NCBI GenBank assembly: GCA_947502405.1
Contig: CANMZT010000013.1
Location: 1 to 64,000, forward strand
Direction: 5' to 3'
Length of the DNA: 64,000 bases
Source: an uncultured Algibacter sp.
Lineage (GTDB): Bacteria; Bacteroidota; Bacteroidia; Flavobacteriales; Flavobacteriaceae
The stretch's first letter is position 1. The number at the start of each line of letters is the position of its first letter. The notes beneath the pieces are model-generated. The model was not told where the DNA came from, did no database searches, and saw only the letters and a program-made list of their open reading frames with translations. Positions 1 through 8,950 of this stretch are shown here, piece by piece. The translations under genes were made by a program, and so were the position numbers.

Positions 1-2747
1 GTGCTTCCAACTGGGGATGACCAATAGTTATATCTATAAGGGTTTGATTGCCCTTCTTGACGTCTTAATATTTTTCCTTCTCCTGAGGTTACCAAATCGC
101 TTGTCTCTGTCTGGACTAATTGACAATCATCCTCTAAATCTAATGTGCCATTTAACTCTAAGTACCAATCGTTATTTAATACTGTATCACTATGCACTCG
201 TAAGCTTGTACCTGAGTCTATGATTAAACCTGACGTACTAATGGAATGGCAAGCACTTATATCATTGGATATTTTTATAATGCTCCATGCTTTATTACTT
301 GATGTATCTTCAATATCCCAAACATCGCCATGTAACCAAGTACTCTCACTTATCCAGTTACCATCACTTGATGTTAAATAAGGCATCGGTGCTGTTTGTG
401 CTTGGGCTGTTTGTATATTTCTTAGAGAAAGGGTTTTACTATTTCCTGATATATCATCTGTTGTACTGTTCTTGATATCTGCCATCGGGTAATATGCTAT
501 TAAACTACCCCAGGATACTTTTGATCCTGAACTACGATCTTCAATATCTTTTGGAACTACTTTACCACGTACATGTCCGCCATTGTTCTCAATCTCCTGA
601 TAAACCATCTGCTGAATTTGGTTTTCACTCAAGGCTATATCAAATACGCGAACCTCGTCTATGTTACCACTAAAGTATTGAATGGCTGGTTCTACATCTC
701 TTGATAATCGACCTACTTCAAAATCTCCATTCCATAAACTCGCATCGGCTGCTATGGTTTGTCCTATATTTGATGATTCCGTATCACTCAAAGCAAGTTC
801 GCCATCTATGTAGAGTGTTTGCATACCAGTTGTTGATGAATATACCCCTGCCACATGATGCCACTCCCCATAATTAACGCCTGAGCCAGTTAATACATGG
901 GTAGTACCAGCACTTGTTCGAATTCCAAAGGCTAACCGGTTGCCATTTTTAACATAAAGCCTACATGATACATCCTCGCCTGCTATTGTTCTATCTGTGA
1001 CTCCCGCTATAGACTCTATTTTTACCCAAGCCATTAACGTAACTTCTCCTAAACCATTAATTATTGCATCGCCCGTTAAATAATCATCTGCACCATCAAA
1101 ATCTATAGTGGCTGAAGCTGGCGGGTTTACATTAAATAAATCGCGGTAATCTAAATCACCTCCTGAAACCAAATCACCGTCAGTATCTGGTAATATTGAT
1201 AAATCTGAAGGGTTTTCTATATCCTCATTAATATCCCAAGCTAAATCAAAAGTACCGTTAGTTTCAAAGGCATTATCTAAACCATCTCCGTCTGCATCAA
1301 TTGACAGTACAGCATCTGCCATTCCATTTTCTTCAACATCTAATAATCCATCATTATCACTATCTAAATCCAAAAAATCTGGAAAAAAATCAAAGTCTGT
1401 AAAAACAATGTCTAAACCTGCTCCATAGTCTAAATCTATTCCTTCAGTGGAAACTGGACCAGATGGAGCTATATAGCCAACTGTAAGTTGAGCTTCAACG
1501 TTATCTGGAATTCCATCATCATCGCTATCTAAATCCAGATGATTAAAGACACCATCATTATCAAAATCTTCACCATTAACAATATTTAAAGAATTTGCAT
1601 TAAAATCTAAAAACTGACATTGAGTAAAAGACATTCCAAATTGTCTTGTTCTAGAACCAGTTGATGTTTTTAAAGCTTGCATTCTCATGGTAAAAGAATT
1701 ACCAACAAATTGATAATAAGCTCTAAGTACTCTCAATGTTGAAAACCCTGGACCTTCTTGTAATCCAGAAGCACTTATTTGAATATCTCCAGCACCTAAA
1801 TCGAGTACCTCAAGAGACGTTGGATTTTCAGTTCCATAAGCAGCTGCATCATTATAAACTACCGATTCTCTTAAACTTCCACCACCGTCACAATCCCATG
1901 TAATTCCATTTACACGAAAAATAGCTGATGAAGGTGTTGTTGTTCCAGCATTAACTATGGTGAATTTAAAAGTAGCTCCCGGTGTTCCAACTCCAGAAAA
2001 AGTAAGTTCTGTTTGCAAATAGGTTGGGTTACCCGTAGTATCATCATCAATATTTGCTATTGTTGTGTTTGTTAATTCAGTAATTTCCATGAGTACATCA
2101 TGTCCCGCTATAGTATTACCAAATCTATATACTGCCCCAACGCTCCCTGCAGAACCTGAACTAGCACCAGCATCATAATAACCATTTTCAAAATCTAAAG
2201 AAGGCAGTGTACATTCAAATCTGTTTTCACCCAAATTTTCAGATGCATCGGTTATACCATCTCCGTCATCATCATAATCTAGCTTATCAATTACACCATC
2301 TCCATCTGTATCCAATAAAGCGTTACATGTTGCATCTCCACCAGATACATTGAAATAAATATTTTGTCCAGAAGTACTGGCTCCACTACCATTATTATTT
2401 ACAAGCTCGACACCTGAAACTACAACAGATACATAACTTCCACTACCTTGCCATCCATCATTTGCAATATCGTATAACTTAATATAATAGTTATTACCAT
2501 TTGTAACACAGCCTAAATCATATTTTGAACCATACTGATCTGTTACTCCAGATTGTGATGATTGATAACATTGGTTGTCATCACAAATAGTTGTAATTAA
2601 ATCGTTAGCTGTATTATAAACCTCTATTCTATTTTCGTAAGCCCTACTTGTCCACTTTACTGTTATTTGCACATCTGAACTTTGCGCAAAAAATAAATTA
2701 CACTTTAATAAAATAAAAAGTACGCTGAAAAATAATTTTATTTTCAT
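1..2747 (-). CDS. Large secreted protein with Ca-binding (TSP3-like) repeats and LamG domain, 3' end cut by the window
   Basis: The open frame reads from ATG at 2747 to the left edge without a stop, about 915 residues, so the C-terminus is missing. Residues 1-22 form a signal peptide ending FFAQ. Asp-rich motifs such as DTDGDGVIDKLDYDDDGDG occur near residue 146 and again around residues 380-520, typical of thrombospondin type 3 calcium-binding repeats. A concanavalin A-like/LamG domain follows at roughly 545-700 (DFDGADDYL, WHHVAGVY, LYIDGE). The last visible residues are YNYWSSPVGS. The same YWSSPV motif occurs in the T9SS cargo protein at 31950, so a T9SS sorting domain probably lies beyond the edge. 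Likely a cell-surface adhesin or matrix protein; the ligand is unknown. Confidence 0.85.
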   Translation of the reverse strand, partial: MKIKLFFSVLFILLKCNLFFAQSSDVQITVKWTSRAYENRIEVYNTANDLITTICDDNQCYQSSQSGVTDQYGSKYDLGCVTNGNNYYIKLYDIANDGWQGSGSYVSVVVSGVELVNNNGSGASTSGQNIYFNVSGGDATCNALLDTDGDGVIDKLDYDDDGDGITDASENLGENRFECTLPSLDFENGYYDAGASSGSAGSVGAVYRFGNTIAGHDVLMEITELTNTTIANIDDDTTGNPTYLQTELTFSGVGTPGATFKFTIVNAGTTTPSSAIFRVNGITWDCDGGGSLRESVVYNDAAAYGTENPTSLEVLDLGAGDIQISASGLQEGPGFSTLRVLRAYYQFVGNSFTMRMQALKTSTGSRTRQFGMSFTQCQFLDFNANSLNIVNGEDFDNDGVFNHLDLDSDDDGIPDNVEAQLTVGYIAPSGPVSTEGIDLDYGAGLDIVFTDFDFFPDFLDLDSDNDGLLDVEENGMADAVLSIDADGDGLDNAFETNGTFDLAWDINEDIENPSDLSILPDTDGDLVSGGDLDYRDLFNVNPPASATIDFDGADDYLTGDAIINGLGEVTLMAWVKIESIAGVTDRTIAGEDVSCRLYVKNGNRLAFGIRTSAGTTHVLTGSGVNYGEWHHVAGVYSSTTGMQTLYIDGELALSDTESSNIGQTIAADASLWNGDFEVGRLSRDVEPAIQYFSGNIDEVRVFDIALSENQIQQMVYQEIENNGGHVRGKVVPKDIEDRSSGSKVSWGSLIAYYPMADIKNSTTDDISGNSKTLSLRNIQTAQAQTAPMPYLTSSDGNWISESTWLHGDVWDIEDTSSNKAWSIIKISNDISACHSISTSGLIIDSGTSLRVHSDTVLNNDWYLELNGTLDLEDDCQLVQTETSDLVTSGEGKILRRQEGQSNPYRYNYWSSPVGS

Positions 2748-3173
2748 TAGTTAACTGTTTTAGGGTAATTAATTTTTACTCTAAAAAAATATTAAATAGG
2801 TAGAACAAACTTTTGTTTTTATGATTTTACTCAACTACTTATTAGACTCTCTTAGTTTAAACTGGTCACAATTATACACTGTAACCCTAATTTTACTTCG
2901 TAACAGTTTAACACACTAAAACTAAACTTTAGATAATGGAATTACTTGTGAAACAATATTTGAGGGAAGAAAACTTAAACATTGCAAATCATTTTGATTC
3001 ACAATATTAATCAAACAAAATTAGAACAAATATTCGATAAAACCAATTAAAAATCGGATAAAAAGATATTATTTAACGATTAAGTGTGCTTTTTGTAATA
3101 TAGATATTATAATACTTAGCTATTTTAAGCTATAAAAACTAAATCGATTTTGAGAAAAATAATGGTATTAATT
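2748..3173. other. 426-bp gene-free AT-rich spacer
   Basis: This gap lies between the radA stop and the start of the large secreted protein, both on the minus strand. It presumably holds the promoter of the secreted protein. A TAATTTTG match to the -7 consensus on the minus strand lies at 3016-3023, with no convincing -33 partner. I see no ORF, tRNA, hairpin terminator or repeat here. Confidence 0.5.
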
Positions 3174-4532
3174 TTACACAATAAAGCTAACTAAATCCTC
3201 AATTTTAGAAATCAATTGAATTTTAATCGTTCTATTTTTTAAAGAAATTTTATTGTATTTAGATACAAAAATAGCTGAGAACCCAAGCTTTTCTGCTTCC
3301 AAAATACGTTGCTCAATACGTTGTACGGGACGTATTTCACCAGACAAACCAACCTCTGCTGCAAAACAAAAATCTTTTTGAAGCGATACATCCTCGTTAG
3401 AGGATAAGATTGAAGCAACTACAGCCAAATCTATTGCAGGATCATCAACCGAGATACCACCTGTGATATTTAGAAATACATCTTTTGCTCCTAAACGGAA
3501 ACCTGCCCGTTTTTCTAAAACAGCCAGCAACATATTTAAACGTTTAGCATTAAATCCAGTAGCGCTTCGTTGTGGAGTACCATAAACCGCTGTACTCACC
3601 AAAGCTTGCACCTCAATCATTAAGGGACGCATACCTTCTAAAGTTGCAGCAATAGCATTTCCAGAAAGTTCTTCATCTTTTTTAGAAATTAAAATTTCTG
3701 ATGGGTTTGAAACTTCTCGCAACCCAGAACCTTGCATTTCGTATATTCCTAACTCATTTGTAGAGCCAAAACGGTTTTTATGAGCCCTTAAAATCCTGAA
3801 CACATGATTTCTATCCCCTTCAAACTGTAAAACAGTATCCACCATATGTTCTAAAATTTTAGGTCCAGCAATGTTCCCATCTTTTGTAATATGACCAATT
3901 AATAAAACAGGCGTTGCAGTTTCTTTAGCAAATTTTATTAGTTCAGTTGTACACTCTTTTATTTGTGAAATACTTCCAGAAGACGATTCAATATAATCGC
4001 TATGTAAGGTTTGAATAGAATCAATAATAACAATATCTGGCTCTAAAGCTTCGATTTGTTTAAAAATGTTTTGGGTTTTAGTTTCTGTTAAAATATAGCA
4101 GTTACTATGTTCTGGATTTATGCGCTCTGCACGCATTTTTATTTGCTTTTGGCTTTCTTCACCAGAAACATAAAGTGTTTTATATGGTAACTTTAGAGAA
4201 ACTTGTAATAATAATGTACTTTTTCCAATTCCTGGTTCTCCTCCCAACAGGGTTAATGATCCTGGTACAATACCTCCTCCTAAAACACGATTAAATTCAT
4301 TATCAAATGTATCTAACCTAGATTCTTTTGAGGTGTCAATCTCATTAATTTGTAAAGGGATTGATACTTTGTTTGTTTTTAATGTTGAAGTTTTCCAATC
4401 TTTTTTATCAGGTTTCTGAATCAGTTCCTCTACAATAGTATTCCATTCTTTGCACGCATTGCATTGTCCTTGCCATTTGGCGTATTGCGTGCCACAGTTC
4501 TGACAAAAAAAAGTAGTTTTCACTTTAGCCAT
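3174..4532 (-). CDS. radA: DNA repair protein RadA (Sms)
   Basis: RadA is a RecA-like ATPase that promotes branch migration in recombinational repair. At 452 residues it has the family's usual length. The N-terminal C4 zinc finger uses Cys10, Cys13, Cys24 and Cys27. Walker A is GGEPGIGKST at 97-106, Walker B VIIDS at 168-172, and the RadA signature KNRFG is at 252-256. The C-terminal third is the Lon-protease-like domain (GGISVDDPAIDLA). The ATG overlaps the stop of the upstream esterase-like gene by one base, which indicates translational coupling and cotranscription with the panC-panD run. Confidence 0.97.
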   Translation of the reverse strand: MAKVKTTFFCQNCGTQYAKWQGQCNACKEWNTIVEELIQKPDKKDWKTSTLKTNKVSIPLQINEIDTSKESRLDTFDNEFNRVLGGGIVPGSLTLLGGEPGIGKSTLLLQVSLKLPYKTLYVSGEESQKQIKMRAERINPEHSNCYILTETKTQNIFKQIEALEPDIVIIDSIQTLHSDYIESSSGSISQIKECTTELIKFAKETATPVLLIGHITKDGNIAGPKILEHMVDTVLQFEGDRNHVFRILRAHKNRFGSTNELGIYEMQGSGLREVSNPSEILISKKDEELSGNAIAATLEGMRPLMIEVQALVSTAVYGTPQRSATGFNAKRLNMLLAVLEKRAGFRLGAKDVFLNITGGISVDDPAIDLAVVASILSSNEDVSLQKDFCFAAEVGLSGEIRPVQRIEQRILEAEKLGFSAIFVSKYNKISLKNRTIKIQLISKIEDLVSFIV

Positions 4533-5683
4533 TAATAACCGAAATCTTCCTTGATTAACTCTGCCTTTTCTAAAACTTCATCCTTGGTTATTCCAGCTAT
4601 TTCATCTAGTGTGTAAGCAGATTGATAGGTACGCATTGCCTTTTTTGACTCGCCTGTTTCTTCATAAAACCTACCTAAATAATAACCTCCCAAAAGCGTT
4701 TCAGGATAAGCTTTTCTTGCCATTTTACCAAGTTCTTCATAATACTCATAAAACTCATTTTTTTCAATAGCTGCAGATATTGCTTTAAAATCATTTATTA
4801 ATATCTTTTTATCAATACCAAATAAATCTGAAATGGATTGGTATTTTTCTTGAAGATAAAGTACTGGCGATATTTCTAATTCTAAAATAACATCTTTATA
4901 CTCTTGTCTGGAAATAGGTTGATAAATATTAAATATACTTTCTAAGGCGCTTGGTATAGCATGCGCAGGTAACGAGTAATGTGACGCACTTTTAAAAGTA
5001 TCAAAATTATAAACTAAGTTTTCATTTTCAATTGCTGAAATATCAGAATTTAAAGCCTCTGTCATTCTTTTTATAGATTTGGCATCATTGTTAGTGTTTG
5101 CCAAATAATAAAATGTTTTTGATTGAACTTTCTCCATAACTTCAGGAAGATAGTCAATCATTTGTGGAGCCAATTCTGGGCTAATACTAATATAAGCTTG
5201 AAATAAAGGTTGTGACTTTAATAGATAATAATTTATAAAATTAGCTGTTTCTCCATGTCCAATGGCAACTCTAAAATTTCCACCTCGGTAAGTTTTTTCT
5301 ATATAAGGCATGAGCTCCATACCTATAAACTCAAAAAAAGCAGCACCAGTTTCAATAGGTAACGAATTTTGCTCAGAATACATACAGTCATCAAACCGTT
5401 TATCAATTTGATTTACTCCTACAACTATGGACTCGGGCATATCTTCCCAATAAGAATAATAATCTACATTTCCTGCAACAGCTTCAAACATATAATCGCC
5501 ATCTAAAACAATAAATATAGGATAGGTTTTATCTTCATCATTATTATAGCCTCTAGGTAATTGTATCTTTAGTTCCCTTTCTTCACCTAACTTAGAAGAT
5601 TGAATCGTTTCATATTTTACTTGAGCCTCTATCGTTTTAATCAATAGACAAAAAAACAAAAAGAAAATGACCGTTTTTTTCAT
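4532..5683 (-). CDS. Secreted alpha/beta-hydrolase (esterase D-like) protein lacking the nucleophile serine, with C-terminal TPR-like tail
   Basis: 383 residues with a signal peptide (about 1-20, ending IEAQ). The fold matches the putative-esterase family (PF00756): the RELKIQLPRGY start, VLDGDYMFE, and a nucleophile elbow at AIGHGETANF. Active relatives have GHS at the elbow; here it reads GHG, so the catalytic Ser is replaced by Gly. Residues after about 300 (YPETLLGGYYLGRFYEETGESKKAMRTYQ) look like a tetratricopeptide unit. It is more likely a binding protein or pseudoenzyme than an active esterase. It sits upstream of radA with a one-base overlap. The substrate is unknown. Confidence 0.8.
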   Translation of the reverse strand: MKKTVIFFLFFCLLIKTIEAQVKYETIQSSKLGEERELKIQLPRGYNNDEDKTYPIFIVLDGDYMFEAVAGNVDYYSYWEDMPESIVVGVNQIDKRFDDCMYSEQNSLPIETGAAFFEFIGMELMPYIEKTYRGGNFRVAIGHGETANFINYYLLKSQPLFQAYISISPELAPQMIDYLPEVMEKVQSKTFYYLANTNNDAKSIKRMTEALNSDISAIENENLVYNFDTFKSASHYSLPAHAIPSALESIFNIYQPISRQEYKDVILELEISPVLYLQEKYQSISDLFGIDKKILINDFKAISAAIEKNEFYEYYEELGKMARKAYPETLLGGYYLGRFYEETGESKKAMRTYQSAYTLDEIAGITKDEVLEKAELIKEDFGY

Positions 5684-5771
5684 TTTAGAATGATTTGAGA
5701 TTTACCAAGGGCAAGGTAAGAAATAAAGGTTTAGATTTAAAAAAGAAGATTTATAAGTTCAAAAAAAACAT

Positions 5772-6740
5772 TTAGTCATTTTTTGAAACTTTATTTCTGT
5801 TGTAAATGGGTAAATAAATTAATGATAGTCCACCAAAAATGATAATCATTAATGTTTGAGATGCCCACATAATCCAACCGAAAGCTATGCTAGGATCCTC
5901 TGGAATGCCAAAAATTGAAAAAGCCGCATAAATAGCTAAGGGGTAAGACCCTATACCACCGTTTGTAGCAGCTATGCTAAAACTTGCTGATATAAATCCT
6001 ATTAATATGGCCCCTACAGATATACCTCCTAATTCTGAAATGGAAAAAGAGGTTACATAAAACATTAATACATACATCGACCATATAAACAAAGTATGAG
6101 AAATGTAAGCCCATTTCTTTTTCATTTTGAAAATACTAAGAGCACCTTCTATTAAACCACTAACAAAATTTCTTATTTTTAATGCAATCTTTGAATCACT
6201 TTTCTTGATGAATCTAAAAAAAAGAATCATCATAACTATACCTCCTAGCAGAGCAATTATAATTTTTGTAGGGTCGAACTTTTCAATTAAAAAACCATAA
6301 ATAAAATCAAATTGAAGAAAAAGTGTAATTCCAATAATTCCGAGCATGACGATTAAATCTGCGATACGTTCTGCTACTATAGTACCAAAGGCTTTTTCAA
6401 AAGGCACACCTTCATAATTTGTAAGTATAGATGCTCTTGCAACCTCGCCAGCTCTAGGAATGGTATAATTTATTAAATATGTAGCAAAAACTGCCATCAC
6501 ACTATTTCCAAAACGCACATTATACCCCATTGGCTCTAACTGATAACGCCAACGATAAGCTCTAGATAAATGACTTAAGAAGCCTAAAAACATCCCCAAT
6601 ACTATCCAAGTATAATCTGCATTTTTAGCATATTCAAATAATTCTTCAATTGAAACTTTCGATAGCGAGTACCAAACCAAAAAAACTCCCAACAATAATG
6701 GGAGTGTAATTTTCAATATATTTTTTAGCTTTTTACTCAA
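5772..6740 (-). CDS. Flippase-like / lysylphosphatidylglycerol synthase TM-family integral membrane protein
   Basis: 322 residues with about 8 hydrophobic segments. The family (PF03706, UPF0104, AglD2/MprF N-terminal-like) is recognised from the SHLSRAYRWRYQL segment, the PRAGEVARASIL motif near residue 95, and the C-terminal ATNGGIGSYPLAIYAAF. Relatives act as lipid flippases or as the membrane part of aminoacyl-lipid synthases. No soluble synthase domain is present, so a flippase-type role is more likely, with unknown substrate. It starts only 4 bp after panD and is cotranscribed with it. Confidence 0.85.
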   Translation of the reverse strand: MSKKLKNILKITLPLLLGVFLVWYSLSKVSIEELFEYAKNADYTWIVLGMFLGFLSHLSRAYRWRYQLEPMGYNVRFGNSVMAVFATYLINYTIPRAGEVARASILTNYEGVPFEKAFGTIVAERIADLIVMLGIIGITLFLQFDFIYGFLIEKFDPTKIIIALLGGIVMMILFFRFIKKSDSKIALKIRNFVSGLIEGALSIFKMKKKWAYISHTLFIWSMYVLMFYVTSFSISELGGISVGAILIGFISASFSIAATNGGIGSYPLAIYAAFSIFGIPEDPSIAFGWIMWASQTLMIIIFGGLSLIYLPIYNRNKVSKND

Positions 6741-6744
6741 AAGT

Positions 6745-7095
6745 TTATTTTAATAAATTAGTTGATTCATCAGGGAATACTAAGGATGGTTTAAAAACTT
6801 TAGCATCTTCAATATCCATAAAAGCGTATGTGATAAGAATCAAAGTATCTCCAACTGACACTTTTCTAGCGGCAGCTCCATTAAGTGTTATTTCCCCACT
6901 ATTTCGTGGGCCAGGAATACAATAAGTTTCTAAACGCTCACCATTATCATTATTAACAATTTGAACTTTTTCTCCTTGAATAATGTTGGCAGCATCCATT
7001 AAGTCTTCATCAATAGTTATACTACCAATATAATTGAGTTCTGCTCCTGTGCACTTAACTCTATGAATCTTAGATTTTACTACTTGAATTTGCAT
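6745..7095 (-). CDS. panD: Aspartate 1-decarboxylase
   Basis: Decarboxylates L-aspartate to beta-alanine for pantothenate synthesis. At 116 residues it has the normal length. The autocatalytic Gly-Ser cleavage site is visible in YIGSITID; cleavage before Ser creates the pyruvoyl cofactor. The conserved [11 protein letters not shown] segment follows. It lies 13 bp downstream of panC, whose product consumes beta-alanine. A perfect -7 element (TATCTTTG, 7100-7107) ends only 4 bp before the ATG, so panD may also be transcribed separately as a leaderless message. Confidence 0.97.
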   Translation of the reverse strand: MQIQVVKSKIHRVKCTGAELNYIGSITIDEDLMDAANIIQGEKVQIVNNDNGERLETYCIPGPRNSGEITLNGAAARKVSVGDTLILITYAFMDIEDAKVFKPSLVFPDESTNLLK

Positions 7096-7099
7096 GCGG

Positions 7100-7107
7100 C
7101 AAAGATA
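7100..7107 (-). promoter_or_regulatory. -7 element upstream of panD
   Basis: TATCTTTG on the minus strand matches the Bacteroidota -7 consensus TAnnTTTG. It lies in the panC-panD gap, 4 bp before the panD ATG. If used, transcription would start at or next to the ATG. Confidence 0.5.
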
Positions 7108-7108
7108 A

Positions 7109-7960
7109 TTAATTTAATGCGATATTATCAATAAGTCTTATATCGTCTGCATATACAGCTATAAAGGCTCGATATGTTTTTTTATTAGACTTTCGTTTAA
7201 TTGGTTTTAAGGTTTTTGTATCTGCTATAATAAAGTATTCTAACTCTAACAAACTATGTTTAGCAAACTGTTTTTCAACCCATTCCGACACTTTACCAGC
7301 ACTTTTTGTGCCAAATTTTTCTTTGGCGATTTTTAAAGTTTTATAGATAAGAGGTGCCGCTGTTTTGTACTCTGGTTTTAGTCTTGTATTGCGAGAACTC
7401 ATAGCTAGACCATTTGTTTCGCGATGAATTTTACATCCTATTATTTTTACAGGAATATTGTGTTTTTCAACTAGCTTTTTAATAATGGCTAATTGCTGAA
7501 AATCCTTTTCTCCAAAATAAGCCTTATGAGGCTTCACTATTTCAAAAAAACGTTTCACAACGGTACCAACCCCATCAAAATGACCATGCCTAAACTTGCC
7601 TTCCATTTCAAACTCTAAACCATCAAAATCAAAAACTTCAGATTCAGTTTCACCTTCATAAATATCTTTAACAGTTGGTGCATATACAATAATATCTGTC
7701 TTGCTTACCGTTTTTAATAATGCAACATCATCATCTAAAGTTCTTGGATATTTTTTTAAATCATCTTTATTATCAAATTGTGTTGGATTAACAAAAACAC
7801 TTACTACTACTTTATCATTTTCATTTAAAGACCGCTTTACTAGTTGCAAATGACCTTGATGTAATGCACCCATAGTAGGTACCATTCCAATAGTTAAATC
7901 TTTAGCTTTTAAATGGCTTATGACTTTAGCCATATCTTCTTTTCTTGAGTAAATCTTCAC
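7109..7960 (-). CDS. panC: Pantothenate synthetase (pantoate-beta-alanine ligase)
   Basis: Joins pantoate and beta-alanine using ATP, the last step of pantothenate synthesis. 283 residues, normal length. Visible motifs are the ATP-binding [17 protein letters not shown] (HIGH-like) near residues 24-40, VFVNPTQFD, the catalytic-loop segment [10 protein letters not shown], and MSSRNTRL (KMSKS-like). First gene of the run panC-panD-flippase-esterase-radA; panB is not in this window. A -7 element precedes it at 7985-7992. Confidence 0.97.
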   Translation of the reverse strand: MKIYSRKEDMAKVISHLKAKDLTIGMVPTMGALHQGHLQLVKRSLNENDKVVVSVFVNPTQFDNKDDLKKYPRTLDDDVALLKTVSKTDIIVYAPTVKDIYEGETESEVFDFDGLEFEMEGKFRHGHFDGVGTVVKRFFEIVKPHKAYFGEKDFQQLAIIKKLVEKHNIPVKIIGCKIHRETNGLAMSSRNTRLKPEYKTAAPLIYKTLKIAKEKFGTKSAGKVSEWVEKQFAKHSLLELEYFIIADTKTLKPIKRKSNKKTYRAFIAVYADDIRLIDNIALN

Positions 7961-7984
7961 TTTTTAATAAAAAATTAACGCGTG

Positions 7985-7992
7985 CAAACTTA
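7985..7992 (-). promoter_or_regulatory. -7 element for panC
   Basis: TAAGTTTG on the minus strand fits TAnnTTTG and lies 25 bp before the panC ATG. It is one half of a divergent promoter region shared with the gene at 8117. Confidence 0.55.
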
Positions 7993-8023
7993 AGATTTTA
8001 CAGTCAATTAGCATAAAATTTTG

Positions 8024-8031
8024 TACTTTTG
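8024..8031 (+). promoter_or_regulatory. -7 element for the GT5-like gene
   Basis: TACTTTTG fits TAnnTTTG on the plus strand, 86 bp before the ATG at 8117. It lies back-to-back with the panC promoter. Confidence 0.55.
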
Positions 8032-8116
8032 CGTGTTTTTTATTTTCAATTTTAATTGAAAGAAAACAAGAATTGCTATTTATATAGTATTATTTTAAGT
8101 CAACAAAATCAAACAT

Positions 8117-8926
8117 ATGAAAGATAAGAGGATATTGTACGTATCATCTGAAGTGGTGCCTTATTTGCCTGAAACTGAAATTTCATCCGCTTCTTTTGAA
8201 GCACCAAGATTAGTAAACCAACAAGGTGGACAAATACGAATCTTCATGCCTCGATACGGTAATATTAATGAAAGAAGACATCAGTTACACGAGGTTATAA
8301 GACTCTCTGGAATCAATTTAGTTGTAAATGACTTAGATATGCCACTTATTATTAAAGTAGCTTCAATTCCGAAAGAGCGTATTCAAGTCTATTTTATTGA
8401 TAATGACGAATATTTTAAAAGAAAAGCTACACTAACTGATGAGGATGGCAACCTCTTTTCTGATAATGATGAACGTGCTATTTTCTTTGCAAAAGGTGTT
8501 ATTGAAACTGTAAAAAAATTAAACTGGGCTCCAGACATTATCCATGTTCATGGCTGGTTGGCATCTTTGCTACCCTTGTATTTGAGAGAATACTATAAAG
8601 ACGAGCCTTTATTTAATGAGAGTAAAATAGTTACATCTATATACAATCAAAGCTTTGAAGATACGTTAAACAAAGACATGATTAATAAGGTTAAGTTTGA
8701 CAATATTGATGAAGGTGTTATTAAACCGTTAGAAGAACCATCCTACAATAACTTAATGAAAGTTGCTATTGATTATTCTGATGCTTTAATAGTAGGGTCT
8801 GAAAACATTCCTGAAGATGTAAACTCATATTTAAAAGCATCCGATAAACCTATTTTAGAATTCAAAAGTAAAGATGAATTTGGTGAAGCTTATACAACAT
8901 TTTTTAACGAAACTGTTTTAGGTTAA
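8117..8926 (+). CDS. Glycogen/starch synthase-like protein, GT5 N-terminal domain only
   Basis: 269 residues. The N-terminus RILYVSSEVVPYLPETEISSASFEAPRLVNQQGG and the IHVHGWLASLLPLYLREYY segment match the N-terminal Rossmann domain of GT5 glycogen synthases. Full enzymes are about 470-500 residues and have a second domain with the ADP-glucose site; that domain is absent. The KTGGL nucleotide-binding signature of active GT5 enzymes is also not seen; the equivalent stretch reads EISSASFEA. Catalytic activity is therefore doubtful. Upstream of a DUF4270 lipoprotein and glmS in the same direction. Often annotated glycogen synthase; function unproven. Confidence 0.75.
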   Translation: MKDKRILYVSSEVVPYLPETEISSASFEAPRLVNQQGGQIRIFMPRYGNINERRHQLHEVIRLSGINLVVNDLDMPLIIKVASIPKERIQVYFIDNDEYFKRKATLTDEDGNLFSDNDERAIFFAKGVIETVKKLNWAPDIIHVHGWLASLLPLYLREYYKDEPLFNESKIVTSIYNQSFEDTLNKDMINKVKFDNIDEGVIKPLEEPSYNNLMKVAIDYSDALIVGSENIPEDVNSYLKASDKPILEFKSKDEFGEAYTTFFNETVLG

Positions 8927-8950
8927 GCCTTTAAATTCATTACATATTAT

